Below are positions 26,031-37,650 of a DNA stretch of 64,000 bases, piece after piece. Below the pieces are notes generated by a model. That model did no database searches, had not been told where the DNA came from, and saw only the letters and a list, made by a program, of their open reading frames with translations. Every line of letters begins with the position of its first letter. Positions within the stretch are counted from its first letter, which is position 1. Made by a program: the position numbers and the translations under genes. Origin of the DNA: Epiperipatus broadwayi (Eukaryota; Onychophora; Udeonychophora; Euonychophora; Peripatidae); NCBI GenBank assembly GCA_028023455.1, contig JAQFVV010000279.1, positions 806,001 through 870,000 on the forward strand, given 5' to 3'.

Positions 26031-27236
26031 TTACAAAATACTCATTAAACCATCAGCTAAATATTTTTCATTATTCTGTAACTCAATTAAACTTTCATTA
26101 TATTTAATACATTTAATACGATCAGGAGAAGATTTTTTAATCAAAGAATTTATTATTCTCCATTTCAAAGAAACATTTTTATCACTAAGAAATTCTTGAT
26201 AATATCTAAACTTCAACTTTATAATATCAGACTTAATTTCAACATTAAGTTTTTTTAAAACATCTGATGAGCCATCCAAAGATTTTAATACATTTATCTG
26301 ATTAATTTTACATACCAGCGCATCTGTCACCCAAAGAGATCTTCTTCTATTCTTACTTGTCAATTTTAAATGAAACTTTGCTTTAGCAATTAAATCTAAA
26401 CAAATATCTTGGAACCCCAAAAATGCATCATTTACATTATCTATCATAAAAATCTCATCCCAATTCTGAACAGATAATAAATAATTCAATTTAGAAAAAG
26501 ATAATTTCTCAACATATGTACAAACATTAATATTATCCATACAATTCAATATTTTTAATTCAGTAGCAAAATGATCTGTAAGAAATAATTTAGAAAGAGA
26601 CGAATCAGAAAATAAACTGCGGCTTAATCTAACAAAAATATGATCTAAAAGAGATTGAGATATAGGAGTAATACGCGTAGGTGAAAAAAGCGTTTGACTA
26701 AATCCATAGCTATAAAGTAAATTTAAATAATCTATAGTAGACTTACAAGCATTATTTAACAAATCAATATTTAGATCACCCATTAAAACAGCAGATTCTG
26801 AACCCAAATCTAATAACAAAGAATCAAGTTCAGTAACAAAATCCAAAACTTTACTTGTACATGATCTATATATAGCCAAAATAGAAAGCACACATTTAGG
26901 GAGTCTCAAAGTTAATAAAATACATTCTGCAGTATTAAATGTTGGAATATTGAAAGAAAAGTCTAAACCGGTTTTTATAAAAACCATAACACCACCAGAT
27001 CGTAAATGCATACGAGGAGAAAGTATACTCGTATAGCCATTCAAACTATATAAATTTTGTTCTTGTAAAGAAATCCAAGTTTCCGTTAAAATAATTATAT
27101 CAAAATGAAATAAAGGAAAATTATTTAAATAAACTACAAGTTCATCAAAATGACATCTAATGCTACGTATGTTTAAATGAAATAATTTAAGTGAAGCAAA
27201 ATCTTTTTCCTGAGAAATCAAATCAGAATTTATCAT
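26031..27236 (-). CDS. CR1-group LINE ORF2, APE endonuclease part
   Basis: 401 codons; ATG at 27236 lies about a dozen bases after the ORF1 stop. APE-type nuclease motifs: LFHLNIRSI (18-26), LTETW with the catalytic Glu (50-54), IYR (122-124), MGDLNIDL (152-159), SLLDHIF (195-201) and TDH (220-222; the usual motif is SDH). The nuclease nicks target DNA to prime reverse transcription. The frame ends with a stop just after LADGLMSIL. A one-base shift there gives an open reading EYFVNLSMRDVPEQILSS, and a second shift in a T run near 25966 reaches the RT frame, so ORF2 was a single protein of about 930 residues. Confidence 0.92.
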   Translation of the reverse strand: MINSDLISQEKDFASLKLFHLNIRSIRCHFDELVVYLNNFPLFHFDIIILTETWISLQEQNLYSLNGYTSILSPRMHLRSGGVMVFIKTGLDFSFNIPTFNTAECILLTLRLPKCVLSILAIYRSCTSKVLDFVTELDSLLLDLGSESAVLMGDLNIDLLNNACKSTIDYLNLLYSYGFSQTLFSPTRITPISQSLLDHIFVRLSRSLFSDSSLSKLFLTDHFATELKILNCMDNINVCTYVEKLSFSKLNYLLSVQNWDEIFMIDNVNDAFLGFQDICLDLIAKAKFHLKLTSKNRRRSLWVTDALVCKINQINVLKSLDGSSDVLKKLNVEIKSDIIKLKFRYYQEFLSDKNVSLKWRIINSLIKKSSPDRIKCIKYNESLIELQNNEKYLADGLMSIL

Positions 27237-27248
27237 AATAAATAAATT

Positions 27249-28154
27249 TCAGAATGACTCCAAATCACTTTCATTTCTAATTAAAACACGAGGAGAATTA
27301 TAATCTTTTCTCACATACACTGATCCATTATGAATGAAAGCAAAACCTTGACCAGAACGTAACTTCTGTTTCGCCAACCATAAAAGCCTTCTATTGAATG
27401 GAGTCAAACGCTGATTAATATAAATACGTTTGTTATTATTAACCCCAGGCAAAATTTGAGAAACTGTTAAAACATATTTTTTATTTATTAAAAACTGTAT
27501 GGCAGAATTTCGTGATTTAAAACGAGCTACAACAAAACCTGGAGCTCCTGATTTATTTTTTGTACGAAAAACGTTTTCCAAATCTACAGCGACATCTGTA
27601 TCACCGAGCTTGTCCGCCACGTTAGTTAAAATTAACGGCAAATTTTCATTTTCTTGACAAGGCAAACCCTGTATTTCAATTTCATGATCCAGATTAAATC
27701 GTTCCATAGAATGTAATTTATCTTTCAATAACAAAATCTCATTCTCATTTGAAGTACAAGAATTAGAAAGACGAATTATTTCTTGATTATTCCGATCCAC
27801 ATTTTCACGCAAAGAAATAACTTCTGTCCGCAAATTAGCAACTGCTTGAGATAACTCTGAAATTGTGTTGTGAATCACCGGCAATAATTTTAATTTATCC
27901 AAAATTTCCTCCAAAATTAAATCAGGTGAATTTTTAGCAGTCATAGATGAATCCAAAACATCACTAGCCTTAGAAAAACTAACTCTACAAGCAGCACACC
28001 TCCATTCTTGCTTCATTTTTATAGACATTCTTCGGTAAGTAGTATCACTCAACGATGCACATGCAAAGTGCATACCGGACGTACAACCAAAGCAGGATAC
28101 GAAATTACCATTTTTTGGTAAAAGTTCTTTACAAATAGAACATGAATCCATCAT
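27249..28154 (-). CDS. CR1-group LINE ORF1: PHD finger, coiled coil, FP25K-like C-terminal domain
   Basis: 301 codons, intact. Residues 5-56 form a C4HC3 PHD finger (Cys 5, 8, 21, 24; His 29; Cys 32, 53, 56). Residues about 80-155 have heptad-like leucines typical of a coiled coil. The C-terminal part (GFVVARFKSR, RIYINQRLTPFNRRLLWLAK, GFAFIHNGSVYVRKD) resembles the nucleic-acid-binding domain shared by ORF1 proteins of many arthropod LINEs and the FP25K family. ORF1 proteins bind element RNA and form the RNP; the PHD finger might bind chromatin. The ATG at 28154 (next codon is also ATG) follows the element 5' end by about 60 bases. ORF2 follows after about a dozen bases. Confidence 0.9.
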   Translation of the reverse strand: MMDSCSICKELLPKNGNFVSCFGCTSGMHFACASLSDTTYRRMSIKMKQEWRCAACRVSFSKASDVLDSSMTAKNSPDLILEEILDKLKLLPVIHNTISELSQAVANLRTEVISLRENVDRNNQEIIRLSNSCTSNENEILLLKDKLHSMERFNLDHEIEIQGLPCQENENLPLILTNVADKLGDTDVAVDLENVFRTKNKSGAPGFVVARFKSRNSAIQFLINKKYVLTVSQILPGVNNNKRIYINQRLTPFNRRLLWLAKQKLRSGQGFAFIHNGSVYVRKDYNSPRVLIRNESDLESF

Positions 28155-28212
28155 TAAAAATTTAAAAAATCAAGAGAACAAGTAAACACGTCTTTACACT
28201 AGAAAACCGGAA

Positions 28213-28213
<1 letters not shown>
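28155..28213 (-). promoter_or_regulatory. 5' UTR of the CR1-group LINE (probable internal promoter region)
   Basis: Fifty-nine bases between the (AAT)n boundary and the ORF1 start, relatively GC-rich at its outer end (ACTTCCGGTTTTC). LINEs must carry promoter activity in their 5' end; that role here is inference, no motif being proven. Confidence 0.4.
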
Positions 28214-28302
<89 letters not shown>

Positions 28303-28303
28303 T
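28214..28303. repeat. (AAT)n array, 5' side of the CR1 LINE
   Basis: 90 bases of pure TAA units that begin exactly where the LINE 5' end stops. Confidence 0.97.
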
Positions 28304-31300
28304 TCTTAATTATTTAACCAATTCTGGATATCTTTTCTTTTTGTTATATTTTTATTAACATAATAAAATAATAAAAATAATTTTATATAATATTTTATCT
28401 TCATGTAATAATATAATAAATTCGTGGTAGCACTTGATAATCTGACAAACAAAAGTAAGTGGCAACTGATAGCATATAATTCAATATACTATTGTGGTAA
28501 CTTATTTTATGTCCAATAAAATAATATAAAATTATGATTATTTAATTAAAAGAATATCAATAAAATATTTAAATTCTTAAAATAATTTTCTATTTATCTT
28601 TTTGTGCAAAATTATATATTTGTTTCAATTGTTATGAATATATCATGATTTCATGCAGTGAAGTGGAGAAATAAACAATCCAGACACAAAAATTTTGAAA
28701 AAACAAATTTTAAAAAAGTTTATTAATAACAACAAAATGAAATAAACAATTTATGTACACTATTTAAGGTGGATATCCTTATCTTATTCTTACATTTTTA
28801 TCTAATAGGTTATAAAAAATATTTTATAGTGTAGTTATATCTTTATTTAGACTTAAGACAAAATAAAAATGTTACCATTTGGTTTCTCGTTATGGTTAAC
28901 TTATTACAAATATATTTACTTATTTTATTAGCAAAATATTTCATCCTTAATATTATTAAACTATCTTATTTTTAAAACATTCATAGGAAAACATTCTACA
29001 GAAAACAAAATTAACTTTATAAAGAGTATGGATTTCTCAAAATATTAAAAATAAAATAATCTTGCAAAGTCAAAGATGTTACATAAAATATTCGTCCAAA
29101 ATTCAGTACTAGATTTTAGTGTTTTATCACACGATGTTTACTAATCATAATATATTCTTATTTAGCCTTACTTTAGTATGATATAAGTGTAATCATCAAT
29201 ATATTCCTATTATTCAATAAACAAAAAATATACTATGCATATTCCCTACATTTATTATATATTATTGTATTTTAAAAATATGCAATACTTATTTTTCTCC
29301 AAAAATAATAATAAAGCATTCAAAAATAATTAACATTTTAAAGAAAATGTCTTTGTTTATTTACTTTATTTTAAAAATTTATATTTCATTTCCGAAAATA
29401 AAATTCAAAATATATTCTATGATTCCCTCTTTTCCTTTAGGATTCATTGGACCTTCAATTTTAAGTTATAAAATTCTGTTCCTTATAAGCAAATAAACCA
29501 ATCTTATACAAAACGATAGCACAACCTAAGCTCTAAATTATTTATCATTTCTTTTCAAAATATCTTACTGAACGATGCAGTTACATGAAATAAAGATAGC
29601 AAAATAGATGTGTAGGATTTAAGGAAGAAAGCTAGAGTATCACTCATAATATATCTCAAAATCATGGCACAGTGCATTAACAAGAAAATAGAGGTATGAC
29701 ATTTACCTGTCTAATATCCTCTAATACATGAACGATGTTAAAGCTATTCCTTCAGCTTTATTTAAAACATCAAATATTTAAAGAAATATAAAACACTGTC
29801 CAAATAAAATGTGTACCAGTCATAGGGTTTTGTTAACTATGCTGATATCCACATAAAGACTAAGTATTATTTCTATTCCTTATCATATCCTATTTCTTAA
29901 AAACATCATCTTGGTTTCCTGTTCACTAAGTACTTCCAAGCCACTATCTCAACATTATTTCTCAAGATTTTCCACATCTTACATCGATAAATAACTATCT
30001 GCATTTACAAAAACAATAAATAAAATTCATTGATAATTAAACAATCTTACTGTCCCACAAGAAAAGTTTGTCTACTTCATCATTCTGTATGCTTAATCAT
30101 ATACAATCTAATCAGACAATATTTGAATATCTTAACATGAAAATTTTAAAAGAATCACATAATTCTTTGTTATTATGTTGGATTATCTCATTAATATAAA
30201 AATCATCATACACATAATTCCAAATCAACCTATTCTCATAATGTTTAAAAAAAATGTTGTATAAAATGTGTTACATATAATTAAAACTTTTATACTTCAT
30301 CCTTATGATTCATAGATGATCTAAAGAAAACAAAAAATATACTTTATAAATTATTAATAGTTATTACTATTACCAAATAACCTTTATCTGGTCATCATTT
30401 TAGTAGGCTTCTTTCATCCACTAGTACTTAACATCCCATACATAAAAAATACACATCTATACGTTTTATTTAAAAAATATTCTTATCTAAATTATTAGAT
30501 TATATTATAAATTTTATGTTATTAACAAATTAATGTTTTATGTTTTCCTAATCTTATAAAATAAAAAAAAATTACATTTAAACTAAGTTAGTAAAAAAAA
30601 AATATAAATTAAGACTATAATTACTTATTTTCTCATTAATTCTTTACTTGATAAAAGTCCTTTATAGAGTTCATAAAACTTATTATTTTCTCTAGTTTTT
30701 TTTTTAAATGTTCCTACTAAAAATGCGTTATTCTTCAAGAGCATTTCCCCCCCACTCCGTTGCTATGACAATGAACAAGAACAATCCATTGAGGGTGATT
30801 GGCGAACAATTTTTAAAACAATAGTAAAAAAAATAATTCGACATTTTTTAAATCTTAAAAAATATAATAAAATCCTTGTTAATCCATTTTAGTAAATTTT
30901 ATAAAACAATAATCCTTGGTTTTACTGTTTTAAATAATTATTATTAAAGATTTATTATGCTAAACTAATCCTGTGAAGCTTATTAAATAATTTTACTTTA
31001 AAAATATTCGGTAAACTTTTCCACAATATTTCCATGGATTCATTTTTAATCAACTATTATATGTTCATTCTTTTATATAGGTTTCCATCCTTGGTAAAGC
31101 ACTTCAAAAAACAAATAGTTCTAAAGATGCATTTTTGATATGTCTGAGACTAGAAGTTTTTTAATATTATAATTCCTTAACAAAATCTTCTCTGTAAGCT
31201 CTTTTTAATTCTTGTAAAATATATTCTTTTAAAAAATGTTTCCTTCAAAAAGGACTAAACATTCTATTTCTTTCATTATTATATTTTATGATAATTCATA

Positions 31301-32804
31301 AGTTATAAGTATCTTATTCTTTTAAAAAACTCCTGGATAAGCTTATAAATAATGCGTAACAAATCTTTTTTTTTAGACGGCAAATAACTTTCCATTTAAG
31401 CTTCCAGCATAATGTCCGAATTATTTTTTGTACCAGAACAGTTCTCTGGTTAAGCATTAATATAATGATATCAATGAACATACTATGTATTTTCATAGTA
31501 TTATAATTTATACACATTTTACTTATTATATCCATCTGTTTCATTGCGAAGTTTAGGTTAAATTTTAGATAAAATAAGACTGGCAAGTAACTTTTAAAAA
31601 TTAGCAATGCATTTAAATGAAGTTCAAAATATTTTGTGTTTTAAACTCTTTTAAAAAATATAAAAAAGTATTCTATTAATTATGATGAGAGAAGTATAAG
31701 AGAATACTATTAAGTGACTAAATAATAAAATTTTAAAATATTTTTCACCTCTATAGCTTCTGATATTATTCAGCTACATAGGTATATTATTAATCACCAC
31801 TAACACATTATTAAACTGCCCTAATAAATTAGTTACAACAATATTTATACCTTGCAAGAATACCTTATCCTATTGGTTAATTCTTACTTTTAGCTTGAGA
31901 ACAAATTTACATATTTTCATTTTTTTACAGAATTGAATTTCCAAAATAAAAATTATGACATAATGAAACTTTGAAATATTATTTAAAACATTACTTTTAA
32001 ATCAATTATTACTTTATCAAAATTATTTAAACATTTAAAATAACTTTTAAAATATATTTTAATATTTATCCCACTCTTAATATTCAATTTATCTAGTTTT
32101 ATTTAAACAAAATATTTAATTTTTATTATATCTGTATTCGTCTTTATTACAATACTTAAAACATTACATATGATAATTAACTTATTATTTAATATTTGCT
32201 TTTATGCTAGGTAATCATTATATCCAATTCTATAATGCGATCTTTTAAAATATTTCAAACTTTGTTATTAATTAAAACAAGCAGTGTGTGAAAGTATGTA
32301 ATATACAAGTCACATGATTAATAAAATTGAGACAGACGATTTTCAATCTATTTCTCTGCCTAGATTTATAAAATTGCAACACTTTATTATATTAAATAAT
32401 ATAATTATAAAAATTTTGGCAAAATAATTTAAAAAATATAAAACTAAATACAATTTTCACTATCATAAAGCTTATTTTTAAAAATATACGATTTGTATTA
32501 GATTATTAAATATGACTTTATAAATTTAAAATATAACATCTATTACTATAAGTTTTAGACCATTAAAATCGAACTTTTTTAAATATACTTTTAATATTTA
32601 TAGCTGTGTTATTTAATATGGCCAGCCTTTGCAACCATATGCAACAATATTTTAAGCTTTACTTAACTACTTTTAAAGGATTTGCTATAATTTTATATAC
32701 TACGTATTTTCTTTAGCTTCAAAGTGTACTTTATAACATAATTGACAAACTATAACTAACATATCAAAAGAACATATTCTAAAATTTAAAATTTTTAATA
32801 AATT
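28304..32804. other. Unassigned, very AT-rich sequence (4.5 kb)
   Basis: No frame with motifs, no RNA gene and no long array. A minus-strand frame of 97 codons at 31607-31314 shows only composition-driven residues. This is the longest stretch in the window with no microsatellite over 20 bases, so it differs in texture from its surroundings. Confidence 0.5.
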
Positions 32805-33125
32805 ACTATGGTGACATATTTCTGACCTATAGAAAAGGGCACAACATATATAGGAGAGTCAGCAAATAGTTTACATGTCAGAATGACTAATCATAGGTTT
32901 GACATTTTGCATAAGAATAAAGATAGACTGGTTTCAAAACATTTTAACTTACTGAATCATTAAATTGAGGATTTAAAAGTAGTGATTCTTCAGGAAGGTT
33001 TTTTTTCTACAAGGGAGAGGAAACAAAGGAGAGTTTTTTTATTCTTAAATTCAACACCTTAGAACCACATGGATTGAATTTGAACACTGGAACTATTACA
33101 TCTCTGGGTTACCTGGTCTCCTAAA
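32805..33125 (+). pseudogene. PLE fragment 2: C-terminal GIY-YIG endonuclease
   Basis: From 32815 a frame reads TTYIGESANSLHVRMTNHRF, then NKDRLVSKHFNLLNH, a stop, IEDLKVVILQEGFFSTRERK and later, with more stops, NSTP and HMD. The YIG, Arg and H-R pattern and the following IEDL...VILQ...RE(R) block belong to GIY-YIG domains of PLEs of a type different from the element at 20 kb. The fragment is 5'-truncated and has stops, so it is dead. Confidence 0.75.
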
Positions 33126-33826
<701 letters not shown>

Positions 33827-33974
33827 AAACATTAAATGAAATGTTGGTATTTTTAAATCATATAATACTTTTACTTTTGGGAAATGTATGTATTAAAGCA
33901 CAAGTGCGTGTGCAGCGCAACTGCTCCCAAAAGCTGTTAATACAAATACAAATAGCTAACTAAAAATGTTAAAA

Positions 33975-34015
33975 CAGCTGAGCGCTTTCAAAAGATCTTG
34001 CCTTCATAATCATAG
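33975..34015 (-). ncRNA. Hammerhead-like hairpin motif downstream of PLE fragment 3
   Basis: On the minus strand: CTATGATTATGAAGGCAAGA, loop region TCTTTT, then GAAAGCGCTCAGCTG. The layout (TGA...A, GGC stem, GAAA) resembles the motif at 22500 and 33625, but the 3' stem strand is shortened. Confidence 0.35.
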
Positions 34016-34045
34016 CTTGCTTACGTTTAAATTTATGCAAATATG

Positions 34046-34515
34046 CTAATTCCATCTTTTTGATAGAGAAAAACACGTGTCCTTCCTGTTTATGGCATCG
34101 CTGTCGTGAGAGATAAATAAAGCCTCTTTGATCTTTCTTTTGAGGTCATGTCTCTCTCTACATACGATGGTAGGATTATCCAGAATGCACTCATGGTGAC
34201 TTGTGCACTGGTGCTGATAAAAAAACTGAATAAGTAGAAGGATCGTTGTGAGCTCTATTGTATGAATACTTGTGTTGTGCCAATTCTGTGGCCAAAGATG
34301 CTCTGCTTTCCCCATAATATGTGCCTTTGCAATAGTTATTTGGCCAAGTAATGTTATATACTGTATGGGGGGTCTGTAACAGTGGAGTTTGATCTTTGAT
34401 ATTGTTAATTAGATTGTTAGAATTTGGAGGGGTTCGAAAATAGAGCTGATATTTGTTGTTAAAGATGGAATGTAGTTTCTTGTGTAAATTGGGTATGTAT
34501 GGAAGTAATAATCTA
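34046..34515 (-). pseudogene. PLE fragment 3: C-terminal GIY-YIG endonuclease
   Basis: Minus-strand frame 34520-34191 reads PHTVYNITWPNNYCKGTYYGESRASLATELAQHK, a GIY-YIG core (YYG for YIG). After a frameshift near 34215, 34180-34046 continues with ILDNPTIVCRERHDLKRKIKEALF and AINRKDTCFSLSKRWN, the typical PLE end (NR...S..WN). It differs clearly from fragment 2 and points towards it. 5'-truncated exactly where the hairpin at 34514 begins. Confidence 0.8.
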
Positions 34516-34673
34516 TTCAAATTTTAAACAATATATTCTTTACTGGAAGTACTTTCAACTGTATTACTGACAATCTTTATCAACCATTACATTTGCATTA
34601 ATGGTTGATAATGATTGTCAGTGATACAATTGAAAGTACTTGCAGTAAAAAATATATTGTTTAAAATTTGAAT
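34514..34673. repeat. Near-perfect hairpin (inverted repeat), 160 bp
   Basis: Arms 34514-34591 and 34595-34673 are reverse complements with about five mismatches (e.g. TACTGGAAGTACTTTC against TACTGCAAGTACTTTC). The loop is only a few bases. Possibly a foldback element or an inverted duplication. Confidence 0.85.
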
Positions 34674-35048
34674 ACTGTATTAAATAAGTTAGTTTGAATT
34701 ATATATATATATATATCAGAGCACAATTATAAAATGATATTATATATTTGAATGGATGTATAAAAGAACATACATGTTTGATCATATATTTATTGATATT
34801 ATAAGACTTATTATATTGACTAATATATATGTGTGGGTATAGATCTGAGACAACTTCATTCAAAGATATTTTCTGAATTAAGAGAGGTAATTCCTCAGTT
34901 AAATAACTTTTATTTATATTATGATGTTAGAAATTGGTTAAAGAATGTATTATTTTTATTTTATTTGTACAGTCAGTCATGGGTTAATGGGTTTTAATAA
35001 ATATTGAATTATTTGTGTTAATAAATATTTACATATTTATTTTCTCTT
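34674..35048. other. Unassigned AT-rich sequence
   Basis: A short TA run (about 34700-34717); nothing else recognised. Confidence 0.5.
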
Positions 35049-35872
35049 TCAAAATAAGTTTTATTTGACCTATAGGTGAATACAAAGAAAAAAATGTTTT
35101 AACTAGGTAAGATTACACAGTGATATATACAAAGGTATGATCCAAATATTTGTAGAATACAAAATGATAGTTAATAAAGAACTTAATCAGTGGATGCAAG
35201 GCGAATGTTTCATTTATCTAGCCTATAATGAGATACCATTGTTAGTGAGCCCTGTTTTGGTCAGCTATGGTGGGTCTTATTATTCATAATAGTTATTTTC
35301 ATATACATTATTTAGGGGTTGTTTGGTCAGGTGTTGTTTAGGTCAGTTGTGTATTCCCAATTTAATATGGCCAGGTATGTATCTGCCTCTCTTTTGTCTG
35401 TTTCTTGGATATTTTTAATTATGTTGAGGAAGCAGTTATTAAATTTATCAGACGGTAATTTTTGAAATATCACCTTGCATCTGGTCAGCCAGATGGTAAA
35501 GTTTATGTATGTAGCAAGCCTGATTTCAGCAAAATTGCCTCTATTTAAAACCCCTTGAAGTGATGTTAGATCTGGACCATTATGTTTAATGTGTTTCTGT
35601 AAGTTTTCTCTCAGTACCTGCCAGACCGGGCAACTGCAAAGGATATGGTCAATATATTCCGGATTGGAAAGACATAGACAGCAGATAGGATCTATTTGGA
35701 AGCCTCTTTTATTAAGAAATGTAGCAGTGGAGAGGCTACCAAGGTTAATTTTGAGAATCAAGTCTGTATGTTTAGGTGCCAATTTCAATCTACAGGCAAG
35801 TTTCCACAGTTTGTTTATGTCAATGGGGAGGTAAATGTGTGCCTTCTGGGTATTTGTGTTGGATAGGTTGTA
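35049..35872 (-). pseudogene. LINE family C, copy C1: ORF2 C-terminus with zf-RVT and 3' UTR
   Basis: An open minus-strand frame runs from about 35872 to 35327. It reads YLPIDINKLWKLACRLKLAP, INLGSLSTATFLNKRG, then ICCLCLSNPEYIDHILCSCP (zf-RVT C-x2-C...H-x4-C) and GNFAEIRLATYINFTIWLTR. The 3' end is CAAATAAAACTTATTTTGA, nearly the same as copy C2. Over 150 codons remain uninterrupted, so it is younger than LINE A. It is 5'-truncated. The family differs from A in the residues around the finger. The opposite-strand frame 35589-35834 is a shadow. Confidence 0.75.
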
Positions 35873-37600
35873 AGTATACTATTTATTTTATTTTTCTAAT
35901 AATATAACAAAGTACATATTTTCAAAATCGGCTTGACCTCATAATAGCCTAAGATAGAGACAGAAGTGTTTTTAGCCTAATGGGATACTACTTTACTGGG
36001 TTTTAGATATTTGATATCATACAAATATTTCTGTATAATTGATAGGTGTGGTATAGTGGATTGGTGATTGTATATCCTCTCAGGAGGGGATTTACTCTTT
36101 TTGGGTCAGCTTTATATATTTTATAAATTGGAAATATATTTATCATTTTATCATTCCCTCAACACACTATAAGTATACATGAAACAGATACTTTTAATAC
36201 TGAATTGTCAATCTCCAGTTTACCCACCACATTATCAGTTATACATGATTCAATCAAGAACTCAGTGTTTATTAAATAAACTATGAGCACCAAATTTCCA
36301 CCCTTAATATTTTAACGAGATTCATTTTAAATAAATATATTAACCACTATTATTAAGTGTTTGTCATGCCAGAAATTATCATATTAGTGGTAGTTATTTT
36401 AATAAACCCAGGTAAATATTACAATACCTGCATTTTAATTTAAACACAAGGTCATATATAATTATTTTAACCAAATAAATATTAGTAATTATCTTTTTTT
36501 TTATTTTTTGAAATTTAATGCATTTAAATTAAGTAGATAATGATAATGTCATTATCTACCATTATAATATTTTGTTTTGTTGTTACATATTTATATTTCT
36601 AAAATAATCCTTCTTGATAATTATCAATTTGAGTACTTATTTATAGTAATCTTTTTATTTTTTATTGTTATTTTACTGCTAAGATATATTTTATTGACAA
36701 ATTGGAAATTCTAGATTTTTTGCAAGTCATTTGCTACTATAAGCTTTTTAACATTTTTCTACCATTAAAGAAATAAGTATTCAAATTTACGTAATTTTTT
36801 TCTATACTAATGCTTTAATTTTATTAATAGAAAACACTACTTTGTTAAACAGAAGATTTGTGATTAAGAATTAGTTTTCTCCTGCTACTTGTATATGCAC
36901 ATTAATGAAACATTTTTTATTAACTATTGATGTTTTCAAATGTATTCAAAGTTCATATATAAGTTCTAAATTAAATTTATTGTAGTATATCTACAATTTG
37001 TTGTCATAAATCAATTTTTTAACTTTTTTTAATAAATGTACTCTAGGAATATTTGCAGTAATTCATATTTTATATATTTTTAATTTACATTTGTTAAAAT
37101 TGTTAAGCATATTTTGTCTTGAAATATATTTTTCTTTATTAGGCAAATTGTAATCAAATTTTGCAACATTATTTGATTTTATGAATTACTCTCAATAGAT
37201 AAATGTATAGTAATATATTTTTGTGTTTTAAAAAAGTATTATCTATGTATCTCTCATTCTTTCTTTCTTTCATATTTTAATTTAAAATATTTTTTGCCAG
37301 ATTTAGAAAAATAATTTTAAAGTAACATTCCTATGTAAGTTTTAAATATTAACTGGACTGTTCAAAAATACACATTTATGAAGAAACATCACATTTTAAA
37401 ATTTGATAATCAGAAATACTTTAACTACATTTTAAAGTATCTAAGTAAAGTATGTTGTTGCAATTATAATAACAAACTATAATATTGTTTAATGTTATCT
37501 GCCACGTTATTTGTATAAAAAAATATTTTTTTATTCTCTATTTTAATAGTATTTGGTATATTCTAATTTACACATTAAATAATAAATTATTATCTAGACA
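35873..37600. other. Unassigned AT-rich sequence
   Basis: No recognisable frame, RNA or array. Sequence 36440-37480 is especially AT-rich. Confidence 0.5.
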
Positions 37601-37650
37601 CACCACTACTACTGTTACTGTTGCTTCTATTTCTACTACTACTACTACTT
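37601..37650. repeat. Short ACT-type array at the 3' end of LINE A3
   Basis: Irregular ACT/TCT triplets. On the minus strand these follow TATAAAGTATAGTTCAAAAG, matching the LINE A 3' end, as a TAG tail. Confidence 0.75.

Larger units (their letters stand above)
24221..28213 (-). mobile_element. Near-intact CR1-group LINE, full length about 4.0 kb
   Basis: Minus-strand non-LTR retrotransposon. From 5' to 3': short 5' UTR (about 60 bases, starting ACTTCCGG), ORF1 with PHD finger, ORF2 with APE endonuclease and reverse transcriptase, 3' UTR ending ATAGAATAAATTGAATTGAATTGAATT. The terminal TTGAA repeats and the absence of a poly(A) tail fit the CR1/Jockey superclade. (AAT)n lies directly at both ends. 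Only two small indels break ORF2, so the copy is young. A second, 5'-truncated copy lies at 51310-52287. Confidence 0.9.

Noticed and set aside
35589-35834. Plus-strand 81-codon frame
   Set aside because: It is the antisense of the LINE C1 zinc-finger frame, which has clear homology with C2.
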